A stretch of DNA of 48,059 nucleotides from Candidatus Latescibacterota bacterium (GCA_016187725.1 JACPJE010000001.1:1156-49214), one strand, 5' to 3'; shown: positions 32,510 to 40,297, counted from the first letter of the stretch. Notes: generated by a model from the sequence alone, not told the origin. Numbers and translations: made by a program.

Positions 32510-34182
32510 TGGACCTGAGCGTGGTGCTGGTCAGCTACAACACCCGCGACCTGCTCGAACAGGCGCTGCGCACCGCCCTGGAAGCAGCCGCCGGATTGCA
32601 GGTCGAGGTCTTTGTGGTGGACAATGCCTCGCGCGACCTCAGCGCTGACCTGGTGGGGGAGAAATTCCCCCAGGTCCGGTTGATCCGCAGCCCCCGCAAC
32701 CTGGGCTTTGCCGGGGGCAACAACCTGGCCCTCCGGCAGGTGCAGGGCCGCCACGTCCTGCTGCTCAACACCGACACCGTGGTGCGCCGCGACACTCTGC
32801 GCTGCCTGGTCGATTTCCTCGACGCCCACCCCGAGGCCGGGGCCGCAGGCTGCAAGATCCTCAACCCGGATGGCACCCTGCAACTGGCCTGCCGCCGCGG
32901 CTTCCCCACCCCGATGGCCGCCTTCTGCAAGGTCTCGGGGCTCAGCCGCCTCTTCCCCCGCAGCCGACGCCTGGCCGCCTATAACCTCACCTATCTCGAT
33001 CCTGAACAGACCAACGAGGTGGACGCCCTTTCCGGCTCGTGCATGATGGTGCGCAAGGCGGCCATGGACCAGGTGGGCCTGCTGGACGAGGACTACTTCA
33101 TGTACGGGGAGGACCTGGACTGGTGCTACCGCATGCGCCGGGCCGGCTGGAGGATCTATTACGTGCCCCACACCGCCATCGTCCACTTCAAGGGCGAGAG
33201 CGGCCGGGCCGAGCAGATGCGGGTGCGCTACCGCTTCTACGAGGCCATGTCCATCTTTGTGCGCAAACACATGCAGCAGCGCTACCGCTTCTTCCCGCTC
33301 TGGCTCTTGCACGTGGGCATCATCCTCTACGGCCTGAGCTCCCTGGCCGCGCGCACCGGCCGGCGCCTGGCCCTGCCCGCCCTGGATGGACTGCTGGTGC
33401 TGACCGGGCTCAGACTGGGCATCGCCCTGCGCTACCACTCCAGCCTCACCCCGCTCATCCGCAACATCGAGAGCCTGGGCAACCAGCTGGGCATCGGGGT
33501 GCACCCCACCCGCTGGCTCACCCCGCCTCCGTACACCGACCTGCAGTGGTTCGTGATCTACGCCGCCTCCGCCTCCATCTGGCTGCTGTCCTTCTACCTG
33601 CTAGGCCTGTACGACCGCCACCGCCTCTCCGCCGCCCGCGCCGCCGGGGCGGTGACCGTGGGCTTTGCCGGGGTGGTGACTGTGGTCTTCTTCTTCAAGG
33701 CTTACAATTTTTCGCGGCTGGCCGCCGGGGCGGCCTGGTTCTTCAACCTCGTGCTGGTGGCCGGCTGGCGCCTGGCGGCCGCGCATCTGAGCCAGGCCCG
33801 CCGCCTGGGCCGGCGGCGCCTGCTGGTGGTGGGCACCGAACCGGTGGTGGCCCAGTTCCTGGAACACCTGAAGACCCATCCGCAGTGGGAGGTGGTAGGG
33901 CTGGTGGGACTGAGCCCACAGTGGCGCGGGCAGCGCCTGGCCGGCAAGCAGGTGTTGGGCCTGGTGGAGGAGTTGCCCCAGTTGTTGCGCGACTACGAGA
34001 TCACCGAGCTGGTCTTCACCGAAAGCACCCTGGCCCACGCCCTGCCCCAGGCCAGGCAGGGCTGGCGGCGCCGGCGGCTGCGCATCCACATGCTGCCCGG
34101 GTCCTTTGCCGAACTGGCGGCCAGGCGACTCCCAACTTCACCTGCCGAGTTGCCCCTGATCGAGATCTCCACCCGGCGTTAG
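32509..34182 (+). CDS. GT2 glycosyltransferase fused to the non-catalytic half of a polyprenyl glycosylphosphotransferase
   Basis: 557 residues. Residues 1-250 are a rhamnosyltransferase-like GT2 domain (LSVVLVSYNTRDLLEQAL, NLGFAGGNNLALR, LLLNTDTVV with its metal motif, ALSGSCMMVRK, GEDLDWCYRMRRAGW). After a hydrophobic stretch near 265-300, residues about 345-557 match the membrane bundle and Rossmann-like segment of WbaP/CpsE-type initiating transferases (SFYLLGLYDRHRLS, FFFKAYNFSR, LLVVGTEPVVAQFLEHL, VLGLVEELPQLLRDYEI). The catalytic phosphosugar-transferase domain that should follow LPLIEI is absent; the protein stops there. The tail may anchor or regulate the transferase. Confidence 0.8.
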   Translation: MDLSVVLVSYNTRDLLEQALRTALEAAAGLQVEVFVVDNASRDLSADLVGEKFPQVRLIRSPRNLGFAGGNNLALRQVQGRHVLLLNTDTVVRRDTLRCLVDFLDAHPEAGAAGCKILNPDGTLQLACRRGFPTPMAAFCKVSGLSRLFPRSRRLAAYNLTYLDPEQTNEVDALSGSCMMVRKAAMDQVGLLDEDYFMYGEDLDWCYRMRRAGWRIYYVPHTAIVHFKGESGRAEQMRVRYRFYEAMSIFVRKHMQQRYRFFPLWLLHVGIILYGLSSLAARTGRRLALPALDGLLVLTGLRLGIALRYHSSLTPLIRNIESLGNQLGIGVHPTRWLTPPPYTDLQWFVIYAASASIWLLSFYLLGLYDRHRLSAARAAGAVTVGFAGVVTVVFFFKAYNFSRLAAGAAWFFNLVLVAGWRLAAAHLSQARRLGRRRLLVVGTEPVVAQFLEHLKTHPQWEVVGLVGLSPQWRGQRLAGKQVLGLVEELPQLLRDYEITELVFTESTLAHALPQARQGWRRRRLRIHMLPGSFAELAARRLPTSPAELPLIEISTRR

Positions 34183-34252
34183 AGCTGGCCCTACTTGCCC
34201 GAAGCCGGTCTTTGGGTGTATGTTCTGGTTTTCTTAGCTATCCGGAAATCTG

Positions 34253-36040
34253 ATGTCACCTCTCAGACGCCTGATCATCGTCGGTTGCGCGGTCCTGACC
34301 ATCCTCGGCCTGGTGGAATCCCACCACCAGAGCTGGTCTGCAGCCGAGGAACGCCCGGAGCTGAAGCTGATCGCTGAGGTGCGCGACAAGATCCACCGCT
34401 ACTATGTGGAGCCGGTGGACAGTCTGCGCGTCCTCGAAGGGGCCGTGGACGGCATGGTCGAGGCCGTGGCCCAGGGGGAGGAGGGGATCCAGGACTCGAG
34501 CGCCCTGGCCGAAGCCGACAGCCTGCTGCGCGTCCGCACCCCGATGAGCAACCGCCGCCAGCTGGAGTTGCTGGCCCGCACCCTGGACCAACTGCGCCAC
34601 AGCCGGGAAATACCCTATCCGCCAGATTCTCTCGCCCGCGCCGCGATCGGGGGCATGCTCATCGCCCTGGACCCTCACTCCAGCTACCTGGACCCGCAGG
34701 AGTCCGAGGAGATGATGGAGCGTTTCCAGGCCCATTTCGAAGGCATCGGGATCTACTTCGACATCCACCAGGGCAAGCTAGTGGTCATCTCCCCCATCGA
34801 AGGCTCCCCTTCCTATGGAAGGCTGCGGGCCGGAGATCACATCACCGCCATCGACGGGGTCTCCACCGAGGGGATCACCGCCGACCAGGTGATGCAGAGG
34901 CTGCGCGGCCCCCGCGGCACCCAGGTGCGGGTGAGCGTAGTGCGGCCCGGCACCGAGGAGCCGCTCGAAATCACCCTGACCCGCGACCGCATCCCGGTGC
35001 ACAGCGTGCCCTACGCCTTCATGCTGGACCAGGGAATCGGCTACATCCGCATCACCCGCTTTGCCGAGCAGACCGGCGAGGAGCTGGGCCAGGCCCTGGA
35101 TCGGCTCTCCTCCCAGGGCATGGAGCGCTTAATACTGGACCTGCGGGGCAACGGCGGGGGCTTCCTCTCCCAGGCCGTGGAGGTGGCAGACTACTTCCTC
35201 GACCGGGATCAGCTGATCGTGTACACCGAAGGGCGCGAAGCCGGATCGCGCATCGACTACAAGGACCAGAACGCCCTGGAGGGCGACCCGTTCTCCCTGG
35301 TGGTGATGATCGACCACGGCAGCGCCAGCGCCTCCGAAATCGTCGCCGGCGCCATCCAGGACCTGGACCTGGGACTGATCGTGGGCCAGACCAGCTTTGG
35401 CAAGGGCCTGGTGCAGGAGCAGTTTCCCCTCTCCAGCAACGGCGGGTTGCTGCTCTTGACCGTGGCGCGCTACTTCACTCCCCTGGGCCGGCTGATCCAG
35501 CGCCCCTACACCGAGGACGTGGAGGCCTACATCGAAGCGGGCCTGGACACGGTGGACGACAACGCCGCGGGCAGCCTGCGCACCGGCGCCCAGGTCTTCC
35601 ACACCGCCCAGGGCCGGTCCGTGTACGGGGGAGGCGGCATCACCCCGGACGTGGTCCTCAAGCCCGCGCCGCTGTCCAGCTTTGCCGAAGAGGTGCTCGC
35701 TGAGGGGGCCATCTTCGACTTCGGCAGCCGCTGGGTGGGCCGTCACCGCGACTGGCCCTCGCGCTTCGAGGACTTCCTCGCCCACTACCAGGTCTCCGGC
35801 CAGGCCCTGGCCGAATTTCTCGCCTTCCTCAGGAAGGAGAAAAAGGTCCAGGTGGAGGACAGCACCTATGCGGCCCACCGGCAGTTCCTCCAGGGCGAGT
35901 TGAAAGCCGAGTTCGCCCGCGGACTGTGGGGGGACGAGCAGCGCTACCGGGTCCTCCTGGAAAGCGACGAGGAGGTGGCCCAGGCCCTCAGGCTTTTCGA
36001 CCGGGCCGATGCCCTGCGCCTGGCCCACACCGGCTCCTGA
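34253..36040 (+). CDS. ctpA: C-terminal processing serine protease (S41/CtpA family)
   Basis: 595 residues. A signal anchor (LRRLIIVGCAVLTILGLVES) is followed by a helical region, a PDZ domain (about 155-245, FEGIGIYFDIHQGKLVVISP and GDHITAIDGVSTEGIT), then the S41 core with LDLRGNGGGFLSQAVEVADYFL, the catalytic serine in GSASASE (356-362) and Lys384 in SFGKGLVQ. The roughly 120-residue C-terminal extension is longer than in minimal CtpA proteins. It would cleave periplasmic substrates at their C-termini. A 70-base gap without visible features separates it from the glycan genes. Confidence 0.92.
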   Translation: MSPLRRLIIVGCAVLTILGLVESHHQSWSAAEERPELKLIAEVRDKIHRYYVEPVDSLRVLEGAVDGMVEAVAQGEEGIQDSSALAEADSLLRVRTPMSNRRQLELLARTLDQLRHSREIPYPPDSLARAAIGGMLIALDPHSSYLDPQESEEMMERFQAHFEGIGIYFDIHQGKLVVISPIEGSPSYGRLRAGDHITAIDGVSTEGITADQVMQRLRGPRGTQVRVSVVRPGTEEPLEITLTRDRIPVHSVPYAFMLDQGIGYIRITRFAEQTGEELGQALDRLSSQGMERLILDLRGNGGGFLSQAVEVADYFLDRDQLIVYTEGREAGSRIDYKDQNALEGDPFSLVVMIDHGSASASEIVAGAIQDLDLGLIVGQTSFGKGLVQEQFPLSSNGGLLLLTVARYFTPLGRLIQRPYTEDVEAYIEAGLDTVDDNAAGSLRTGAQVFHTAQGRSVYGGGGITPDVVLKPAPLSSFAEEVLAEGAIFDFGSRWVGRHRDWPSRFEDFLAHYQVSGQALAEFLAFLRKEKKVQVEDSTYAAHRQFLQGELKAEFARGLWGDEQRYRVLLESDEEVAQALRLFDRADALRLAHTGS

Positions 36041-36041
36041 G

Positions 36042-36069
36042 TTGACGGGAGGGGGGTAAATTCTATTAG
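36042..36069 (+). promoter_or_regulatory. Promoter of the ABC transporter genes
   Basis: TTGACG (36042-36047), a 16-base spacer and TATTAG (36064-36069) lie right after the protease stop codon. GGAGGG precedes the permease ATG (36115) by seven bases. This would give the transporter its own transcript. Confidence 0.5.
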
Positions 36070-36114
36070 TTTAGGGGGGCGCGCGGCACCAGCGCCCGCA
36101 GCGGAGGGTAAACG

Positions 36115-36822
36115 ATGAGCGAACAGCGACTACAGGTGGCAGGCGGCAGAGAGATCGTCCTGCCCATGAGCAAGGCCGTGGAGATCAGCATCCGGAGCCT
36201 GAAGATCCGTTTCGGCCGCTCCCTGATCACCACCAGCGGCATCATCCTGGCCATCGCCTTTCTGATGTCCGTGTGGAGCAGCAACGCCCTGATCGCCAGC
36301 CTCAAGAGCGCCGACAAGAGCGAGATCAACCTGCTGCTCCAGAAAAACGGCATCGAGACCGGCACCGCCGAGGGAGGGCGCTCCTCGGCCGAAGCCCAGG
36401 CCCAGGCCCAGGAGGAGCACTCCAAGCAGAGCTGGCTCATCGGCCTTTCCCTGCTGGTGTGCGTGGTGGGCATCGCCAATGCCATGCTCATGTCGGTGAC
36501 CGAGCGCTTCCGCGAGATCGGCACCATGAAATGCCTGGGGGCCCTCGATTCCTTCATCATCAAGCTCTTCCTGCTCGAATCCACCTTCCAGGGCGTGGTG
36601 GGCACCACCATCGGCATCGGCATCGGCCTGCTGATGACCCTGGGCCTGACCCTGCTGGCCTATGGCGGCTACGTGTTCTCCTACTTCCCGGTGGGGGGCA
36701 TCCTGCAATCAGTGCTGGCCTCGCTGGTGGCCGGCACCCTGCTCTCGCTGGTGGGGGCCATGCTGCCGGCCTACAAGGCGGCCAAGATGGAACCGGTCGA
36801 AGCCATGCGCACGGATACCTAA
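36115..36822 (+). CDS. Compact MacB/FtsX-type ABC transporter permease
   Basis: 235 residues with four membrane helices. The first is near residues 38-62 (LITTSGIILAIAFLMSVW), preceded by an amphipathic SKAVEISIRSLKIRFGRS segment. The other three follow in the FtsX block (WLIGLSLLVCVVGIANAMLMSVTERFREIGTMKCLGA), the GVVGTTIGIGIGLLMTLGL segment and the last helix before MLPAYKAAKMEPVEAMRT. The large periplasmic domain of MacB/LolC proteins is replaced by about 50 polar residues rich in Glu, Gln and Ala. It pairs with the ATPase gene at 36978. The cargo is not evident; lipid, peptide or mechanotransmission roles all fit the family. Confidence 0.85.
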   Translation: MSEQRLQVAGGREIVLPMSKAVEISIRSLKIRFGRSLITTSGIILAIAFLMSVWSSNALIASLKSADKSEINLLLQKNGIETGTAEGGRSSAEAQAQAQEEHSKQSWLIGLSLLVCVVGIANAMLMSVTERFREIGTMKCLGALDSFIIKLFLLESTFQGVVGTTIGIGIGLLMTLGLTLLAYGGYVFSYFPVGGILQSVLASLVAGTLLSLVGAMLPAYKAAKMEPVEAMRTDT

Positions 36823-36825
36823 CCC

Positions 36826-36960
36826 CCCGGCCCCCTTCCCTGAAGGGAAGGGGGAATTGCCCGCGTGTCCACAGAGGACTCTCTCCCCCTCTCCGTGTCA
36901 GCGGGGTGGAACGCGACCTCATGGGAGCGTTTAGGGAGAGAGAGGGGGTCAAGGGGTGAG
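36826..36960. repeat. Palindromic repeat between transporter subunit genes
   Basis: A perfect hairpin with stem CCCCCTTCCC (36831-36840), loop TGAA and GGGAAGGGGG (36845-36854) is followed by CTCTCTCCC (36880-36888), which pairs with GGGAGAGAG (36934-36942). The sequence is unrelated to the other repeat family in the window and resembles REP/MITE-like elements. It separates the permease and ATPase genes and could alter their expression ratio. The ATPase has its own GAGGAG ribosome site. Confidence 0.7.
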
Positions 36961-36977
36961 GTCAAAGAGGAGACTTT

Positions 36978-37739
36978 ATGACCGAGCAGAAGGCACCAGC
37001 CGAAGAACAGCGCACCGTGGTGCGCACCCAGCAAGTCAAGAAGATCTACCGCATGGGCAACACCGAGGTCCAGGCCCTGCGCGGGGTGGACCTGGAAATC
37101 TACGCCGGCGAGTACATGTCCATCATGGGCCCCTCCGGCTCGGGCAAGAGCACCTTGTTCAATATGGTCGGCGGCCTGGACAAACCCTCCGAGGGCAAGG
37201 TCTACATCGACGAGGTGGACGTGGCCCAGCTCGACGCCTATGAGCTGGCCTGGCTGCGCTGCCGCAAGATCGGCTACATCTTCCAGTCCTTCAACCTGAT
37301 CCCGGTGATGACTGCCCTGGAGAACGTCACCCTGCCCATGGTCTTCGCCGGCCTGACCAGCGACGAGTCGCGCGACAAGGGCATGGTACTGCTCCAGAAG
37401 GTGGGGCTGGGGGAGCGGCACTCCCACAAGCCCTACGAACTCTCGGGCGGCCAGCAGCAGCGGGTGGCCGTGGCCCGGGCCCTGGCCAACGACCCGGCCG
37501 TGGTCCTGGCCGACGAGCCCACGGGCAACCTGGATCTGCGCACCGGCACCGAGATCATCGAACTGCTCAAGGAGATGAACGAAAACTCTGGGGTGACCGT
37601 CATCTCGGCCACCCATGACCACAAGATGCTCAGCGTCTCGGACCGGGTGGTGTGGATCAAGGACGGCCAGGTGGAACGCATCGCCCTGCGCCAGGACCTG
37701 GACATCGAAGTGACCCAGGTGGCCGGGGAAGAGCACTAG
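36978..37739 (+). CDS. MacB/LolD-type ABC transporter ATPase
   Basis: 253 residues. Walker A is GPSGSGKST (51-59), the Q-loop IFQSFNLIP lies near 101-109, the signature LSGGQQQRVAVARAL starts at 155, Walker B is VVLADEPTGNLD (175-186), and the switch His is in SATHDH. This matches the MacB/LolD/FtsE class that powers FtsX-like permeases, here the compact permease just upstream. A rho-independent terminator follows the stop. Confidence 0.93.
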   Translation: MTEQKAPAEEQRTVVRTQQVKKIYRMGNTEVQALRGVDLEIYAGEYMSIMGPSGSGKSTLFNMVGGLDKPSEGKVYIDEVDVAQLDAYELAWLRCRKIGYIFQSFNLIPVMTALENVTLPMVFAGLTSDESRDKGMVLLQKVGLGERHSHKPYELSGGQQQRVAVARALANDPAVVLADEPTGNLDLRTGTEIIELLKEMNENSGVTVISATHDHKMLSVSDRVVWIKDGQVERIALRQDLDIEVTQVAGEEH

Positions 37740-37754
37740 GCAGGCAGCAAGAGT

Positions 37755-37797
37755 ACCGGCACCACCGGCGGGGATCTGCGTCACTGCCGGTTTTTTT
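37755..37797 (+). terminator. Rho-independent terminator of the ABC transporter operon
   Basis: ACCGGCA (37755-37761) pairs with TGCCGGT (37785-37791), and an unbroken run of seven T ends the structure. An inner CACCGGCGG stretch lies in the loop. Position 16 bases past the ATPase stop and the T-run make this the clearest intrinsic terminator in the window. Confidence 0.85.
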
Positions 37798-37861
37798 ATG
37801 AACGGAAGCTAATGCGGAGCGTGCCGGGAGATACCCCCTGCGGGGCGGGCCGCCAGGGTTA

Positions 37862-38150
37862 GCGCAGCGGCAGGTGGAGGGGGCCTTTCCCTGGGGCGCA
37901 GCACCATCTATATGGTGCTGCGGGGGCTGGGCTATGGGGTGGCGCAGTAAAGCAAGCGAAGGAGACGGTCCGCAGAAAAGAGAGGCAACCGAGCGAAGCG
38001 AGCGAGGGCGCAACGCCCCAACGTATGGGGCGTTGCGGGGGCTGGGCCTTGGGGGAGGGCAGCGCTTTTTGCGCCGCACCCCATACGTTGGGGTGCGGCG
38101 GTCCGCGCCTTGGGAAAGGCCAGAGCGGGTATTCCCGGTGCGCGCCCCTT
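37862..38150. repeat. Dispersed hairpin repeat, copy 4 (longest)
   Basis: Variant hairpin at 37897-37922: stem CGCAGCACCAT, loop CTAT, perfectly paired. It is followed by a linker containing GAGCGAAGCGAGCGAGGG, hairpin 1 at 38009-38037 (stem CGCAACGCCCCA, loop ACGTA), the spacer with GCGC-TTTTT-GCGC, hairpin 2 at 38073-38099 (stem GCCGCACCCCA, loop TACGT) and the tail GCGCCTTGGGAAAGGC. The variant stem differs from the one in copy 3 at two base pairs, both changed on both sides. It fills most of the gap after the ABC transporter terminator. Confidence 0.9.
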
Positions 38151-38151
38151 T

Positions 38152-38224
38152 GGTCGAACCACACGCCTTCTTTCGACCTTTTGGTCGAGTACCCGGAGAC
38201 CTGTATCGCTTTGAAGAAACCGGG
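38152..38224 (+). promoter_or_regulatory. Leader with mutually exclusive hairpins
   Basis: GGTCGAA (38152-38158) can pair with TTCGACC (38172-38178). The same TTCGACC can instead pair with GGTCGA (38183-38188) around a TTTT loop. Only one can form, as in attenuators; on DNA the three boxes could equally be operator half-sites. A weaker CCCGG/CCGGG pair follows (38192-38196, 38220-38224). The downstream gene begins at 38358; no match to a named riboswitch was recognised. Confidence 0.4.
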
Positions 38225-38357
38225 AACCGTATTAGTTTTGGGATGTTAGCCGACTAGTCCGCCCTGCGCCCTCCTGGCTGGCACCTCTTTTGCCCCATAT
38301 CGACGAGTGGTCACCAATCTGGGCTTTCGCCCGCCTGCACACCGAGGAGGTGGCGCC

Positions 38358-39041
38358 ATGAGGTTTTGCGGAGTGCTGACGGCGCTGTCGGCCTTGGCCT
38401 CCCTCGCTGCCGCCCAACCGGCAGCCACCCCTCCCGCCGAGCAGCAGGATACCTCTGACAATAAAGCGGCGTTTCTCGGCTTTGTCGATGCGGACCGGGA
38501 CGGCATCAACGACCGCTTCCGCGACGCCGACGGCGACGGCCGCGATGATGTGAGCGGCAAGGCCTACGCCCACCGCTTTGCCTTTGTCGACCAGAACAAG
38601 GACGGCACCAACGACCGCTTCCGCGACGCCGACGGCGACGGGGTCAACGACCTCAACGCCGAATGCGGCCAGAGCGAGGACGGGGGCTGTGCCAACGTGG
38701 TGGACCAGGACCGCAACGGCGTCAACGACATCACCGGCCTGCGCTACACCAGGAACTCCCTGCGCGGCTACCGCTACGGGCGCATCGCCGAGGAGCTGCG
38801 CCAGCCCCTGCCGCGTTTCGTCGACCAGGACGGGGACGGGATGAACGACCTGGTGCGCCGCTTCTTCAACCGCATGGAAATGGAGGCCCGCCCGCCCTTC
38901 GACCGTTTCATCGACGAGGATGGCGACGGCATCAACGACAACCGCCCCCACCCCCGGCCCTTCGACCGGGAAGGGATGAAACACGGCCACCGGCCACCCC
39001 CACCCCATCGGCCCCCGCCCAGGGAAGGACCGCGGCGATGA
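38358..39041 (+). CDS. Secreted protein with calcium-binding Asp-rich repeats
   Basis: 227 residues with signal peptide (GVLTALSALASLAAAQ) and six or seven Asp-rich loops of the thrombospondin-3/dockerin type, e.g. DADRDGINDRF, DADGDGRDD, DQNKDGTNDRF, DADGDGVND, DQDRNGVND, DQDGDGMND, DEDGDGIND. Two consecutive units repeat as FVD..DG.NDRFRDADGDG. The final 35 residues are rich in His, Pro and Arg. The start at 38358 has GAGGAGG upstream. The stop overlaps the next start (ATGA), so it is translationally coupled to the barrel protein. I know no named family for the whole protein. Confidence 0.8.
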   Translation: MRFCGVLTALSALASLAAAQPAATPPAEQQDTSDNKAAFLGFVDADRDGINDRFRDADGDGRDDVSGKAYAHRFAFVDQNKDGTNDRFRDADGDGVNDLNAECGQSEDGGCANVVDQDRNGVNDITGLRYTRNSLRGYRYGRIAEELRQPLPRFVDQDGDGMNDLVRRFFNRMEMEARPPFDRFIDEDGDGINDNRPHPRPFDREGMKHGHRPPPPHRPPPREGPRR

Positions 39042-40120
39042 AGGTCCTGGTCGCCGCGCTGCTGCTGGGCCTGGGCATGGCCCGGGCCCAGCCGGCGGTG
39101 CGCCTCAACCTGTACTCGAGCTACACCGACAATCTGTTCCAGTCCAGCCAGCCCCATGCCGACTGGGTCAATCTGCTCTACGTGGACCTGGACTGGGGTC
39201 TGGGCGGCAACACCGGCCTGTACTACACCGGCAATGCCAGCCTGTTCCGCGAATATAGCGAGTTGTTCAACCACGCCCACGTCCTGGGCTTGAACTACGC
39301 CCGCGACGGACGCGCCGGCGAGCTGCGCGCCGGGGCCAGCCTCTCGGCCCGCCTGGACCGCCGGCTCTACGACTACCGCGATTTTGCCGGGGGTGGCGCC
39401 TTTGTCGAGGCCAAGCGTTATCTGCGGGAAGACCTGGTGGGGCGGGCCGGCTATACCCTGCGGCTGCAGGAGTACCTCAAGGTCAGCCGGCAGAGCTACG
39501 CGGAGCAGAGCGCCAACGCCAGGCTGACCCGCTTCCTGCCCAGCCGCACCACCGTGGACCTGCGCGCCGAGCTGGGGGTCAAATCCTATCTGCGGCGGGG
39601 GGAAGTGTTCTTGCCTGGCGCCGACCGCGGCCGGCATCTGGTCCAGGGTTCGGGAGACCTGAAGCTGGCCCAGTCCCTGGGCCAGCGCACTGGCCTCCAG
39701 CTGGAGTATACCCGCCAGCACAGCTTCAGCGGGCAGGGCCGTTTCCTCTTTGGCCCCCTGTACGACTTCGACGACGAACTCTTCAGCGACCGCTACAGCT
39801 ACCAGGGCCAGACCCTGGGACTGACCCTCAAGCACCTGGGATTGTGGGATTCGCAACTGGAGTTGAGCGGCCAACTGGGCTCCCGCAACTACGTCGAGCG
39901 CCTGGCCCTCGACCTGGACGGCTTTCCCCTCGGGCTCGACCAGAAACGCCGTGACCGCTGGCAATTGCTGAAACTGGAACTGATCCGCTTCTTCCAGCCC
40001 GCCCGCGGCCCCGGCCTGGAACTGGGCCTGCACTGGTCCTACCGCCGCACCAATTCCAACGATCCCTACTACGACGCCGGGGTCAACACCTACTCGGCCG
40101 GCCTGCAGACCTCATTCTAG
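39038..40120 (+). CDS. Outer-membrane beta-barrel protein of unknown function
   Basis: 360 residues. Signal peptide (VLVAALLLGLGMARAQ), then alternating amphipathic strands such as VNLLYVDLDWGLGG, TGLYYTGNASLF, HVLGLNYARDGRAGELRAGASLSARL, VGRAGYTLRLQEYLKVS, TGLQLEYTRQHSFSG and QLELSGQLGSRNYV. The protein ends in SAGLQTSF with the C-terminal Phe recognised by the barrel assembly machine. No family name is evident. Coupling to the calcium-repeat gene suggests the two act together at the cell surface, but this is inference. Confidence 0.75.
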   Translation: MKVLVAALLLGLGMARAQPAVRLNLYSSYTDNLFQSSQPHADWVNLLYVDLDWGLGGNTGLYYTGNASLFREYSELFNHAHVLGLNYARDGRAGELRAGASLSARLDRRLYDYRDFAGGGAFVEAKRYLREDLVGRAGYTLRLQEYLKVSRQSYAEQSANARLTRFLPSRTTVDLRAELGVKSYLRRGEVFLPGADRGRHLVQGSGDLKLAQSLGQRTGLQLEYTRQHSFSGQGRFLFGPLYDFDDELFSDRYSYQGQTLGLTLKHLGLWDSQLELSGQLGSRNYVERLALDLDGFPLGLDQKRRDRWQLLKLELIRFFQPARGPGLELGLHWSYRRTNSNDPYYDAGVNTYSAGLQTSF

Positions 40121-40123
40121 CGA

Positions 40124-40272
40124 GCGGCGGGGAGATGACCCCGGAGGCCTTTCCCGGGGAGCGGTCGGGATGGGAAGTCCGCGTGGCGGAGCGGTGGGGT
40201 AGCGGAGCCAGAGCGAGCGAGGGTGAAGGACGCGCCTTGGGAAAGGCCGGAGTGGGTCGCTCCCCGACGCGA
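40124..40272. repeat. Dispersed hairpin repeat, copy 5 (no hairpin pair)
   Basis: Between two convergent genes. Module A starts at 40124 (GCGGCGGGGAGATGACCC). At 40199 comes the linker GGTAGCGGAGCCAGAGCGAG shared with copy 2, in the position of the hairpin pair of copies 1, 3 and 4, and the tail GGACGCGCCTTGGGAAAGGC closes it. The ends are therefore the constant parts and the centre is exchangeable. Confidence 0.85.
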
Positions 40273-40297
40273 CATCATGCCTGTGGTGAATCTCCGG

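Noticed and set aside
34183-34252. Hidden catalytic domain of the glycosylphosphotransferase in the gap after the GT2 fusion
   Set aside because: The gap is only 70 bases and the protease gene begins directly after it, so the roughly 200-residue domain cannot be encoded there.
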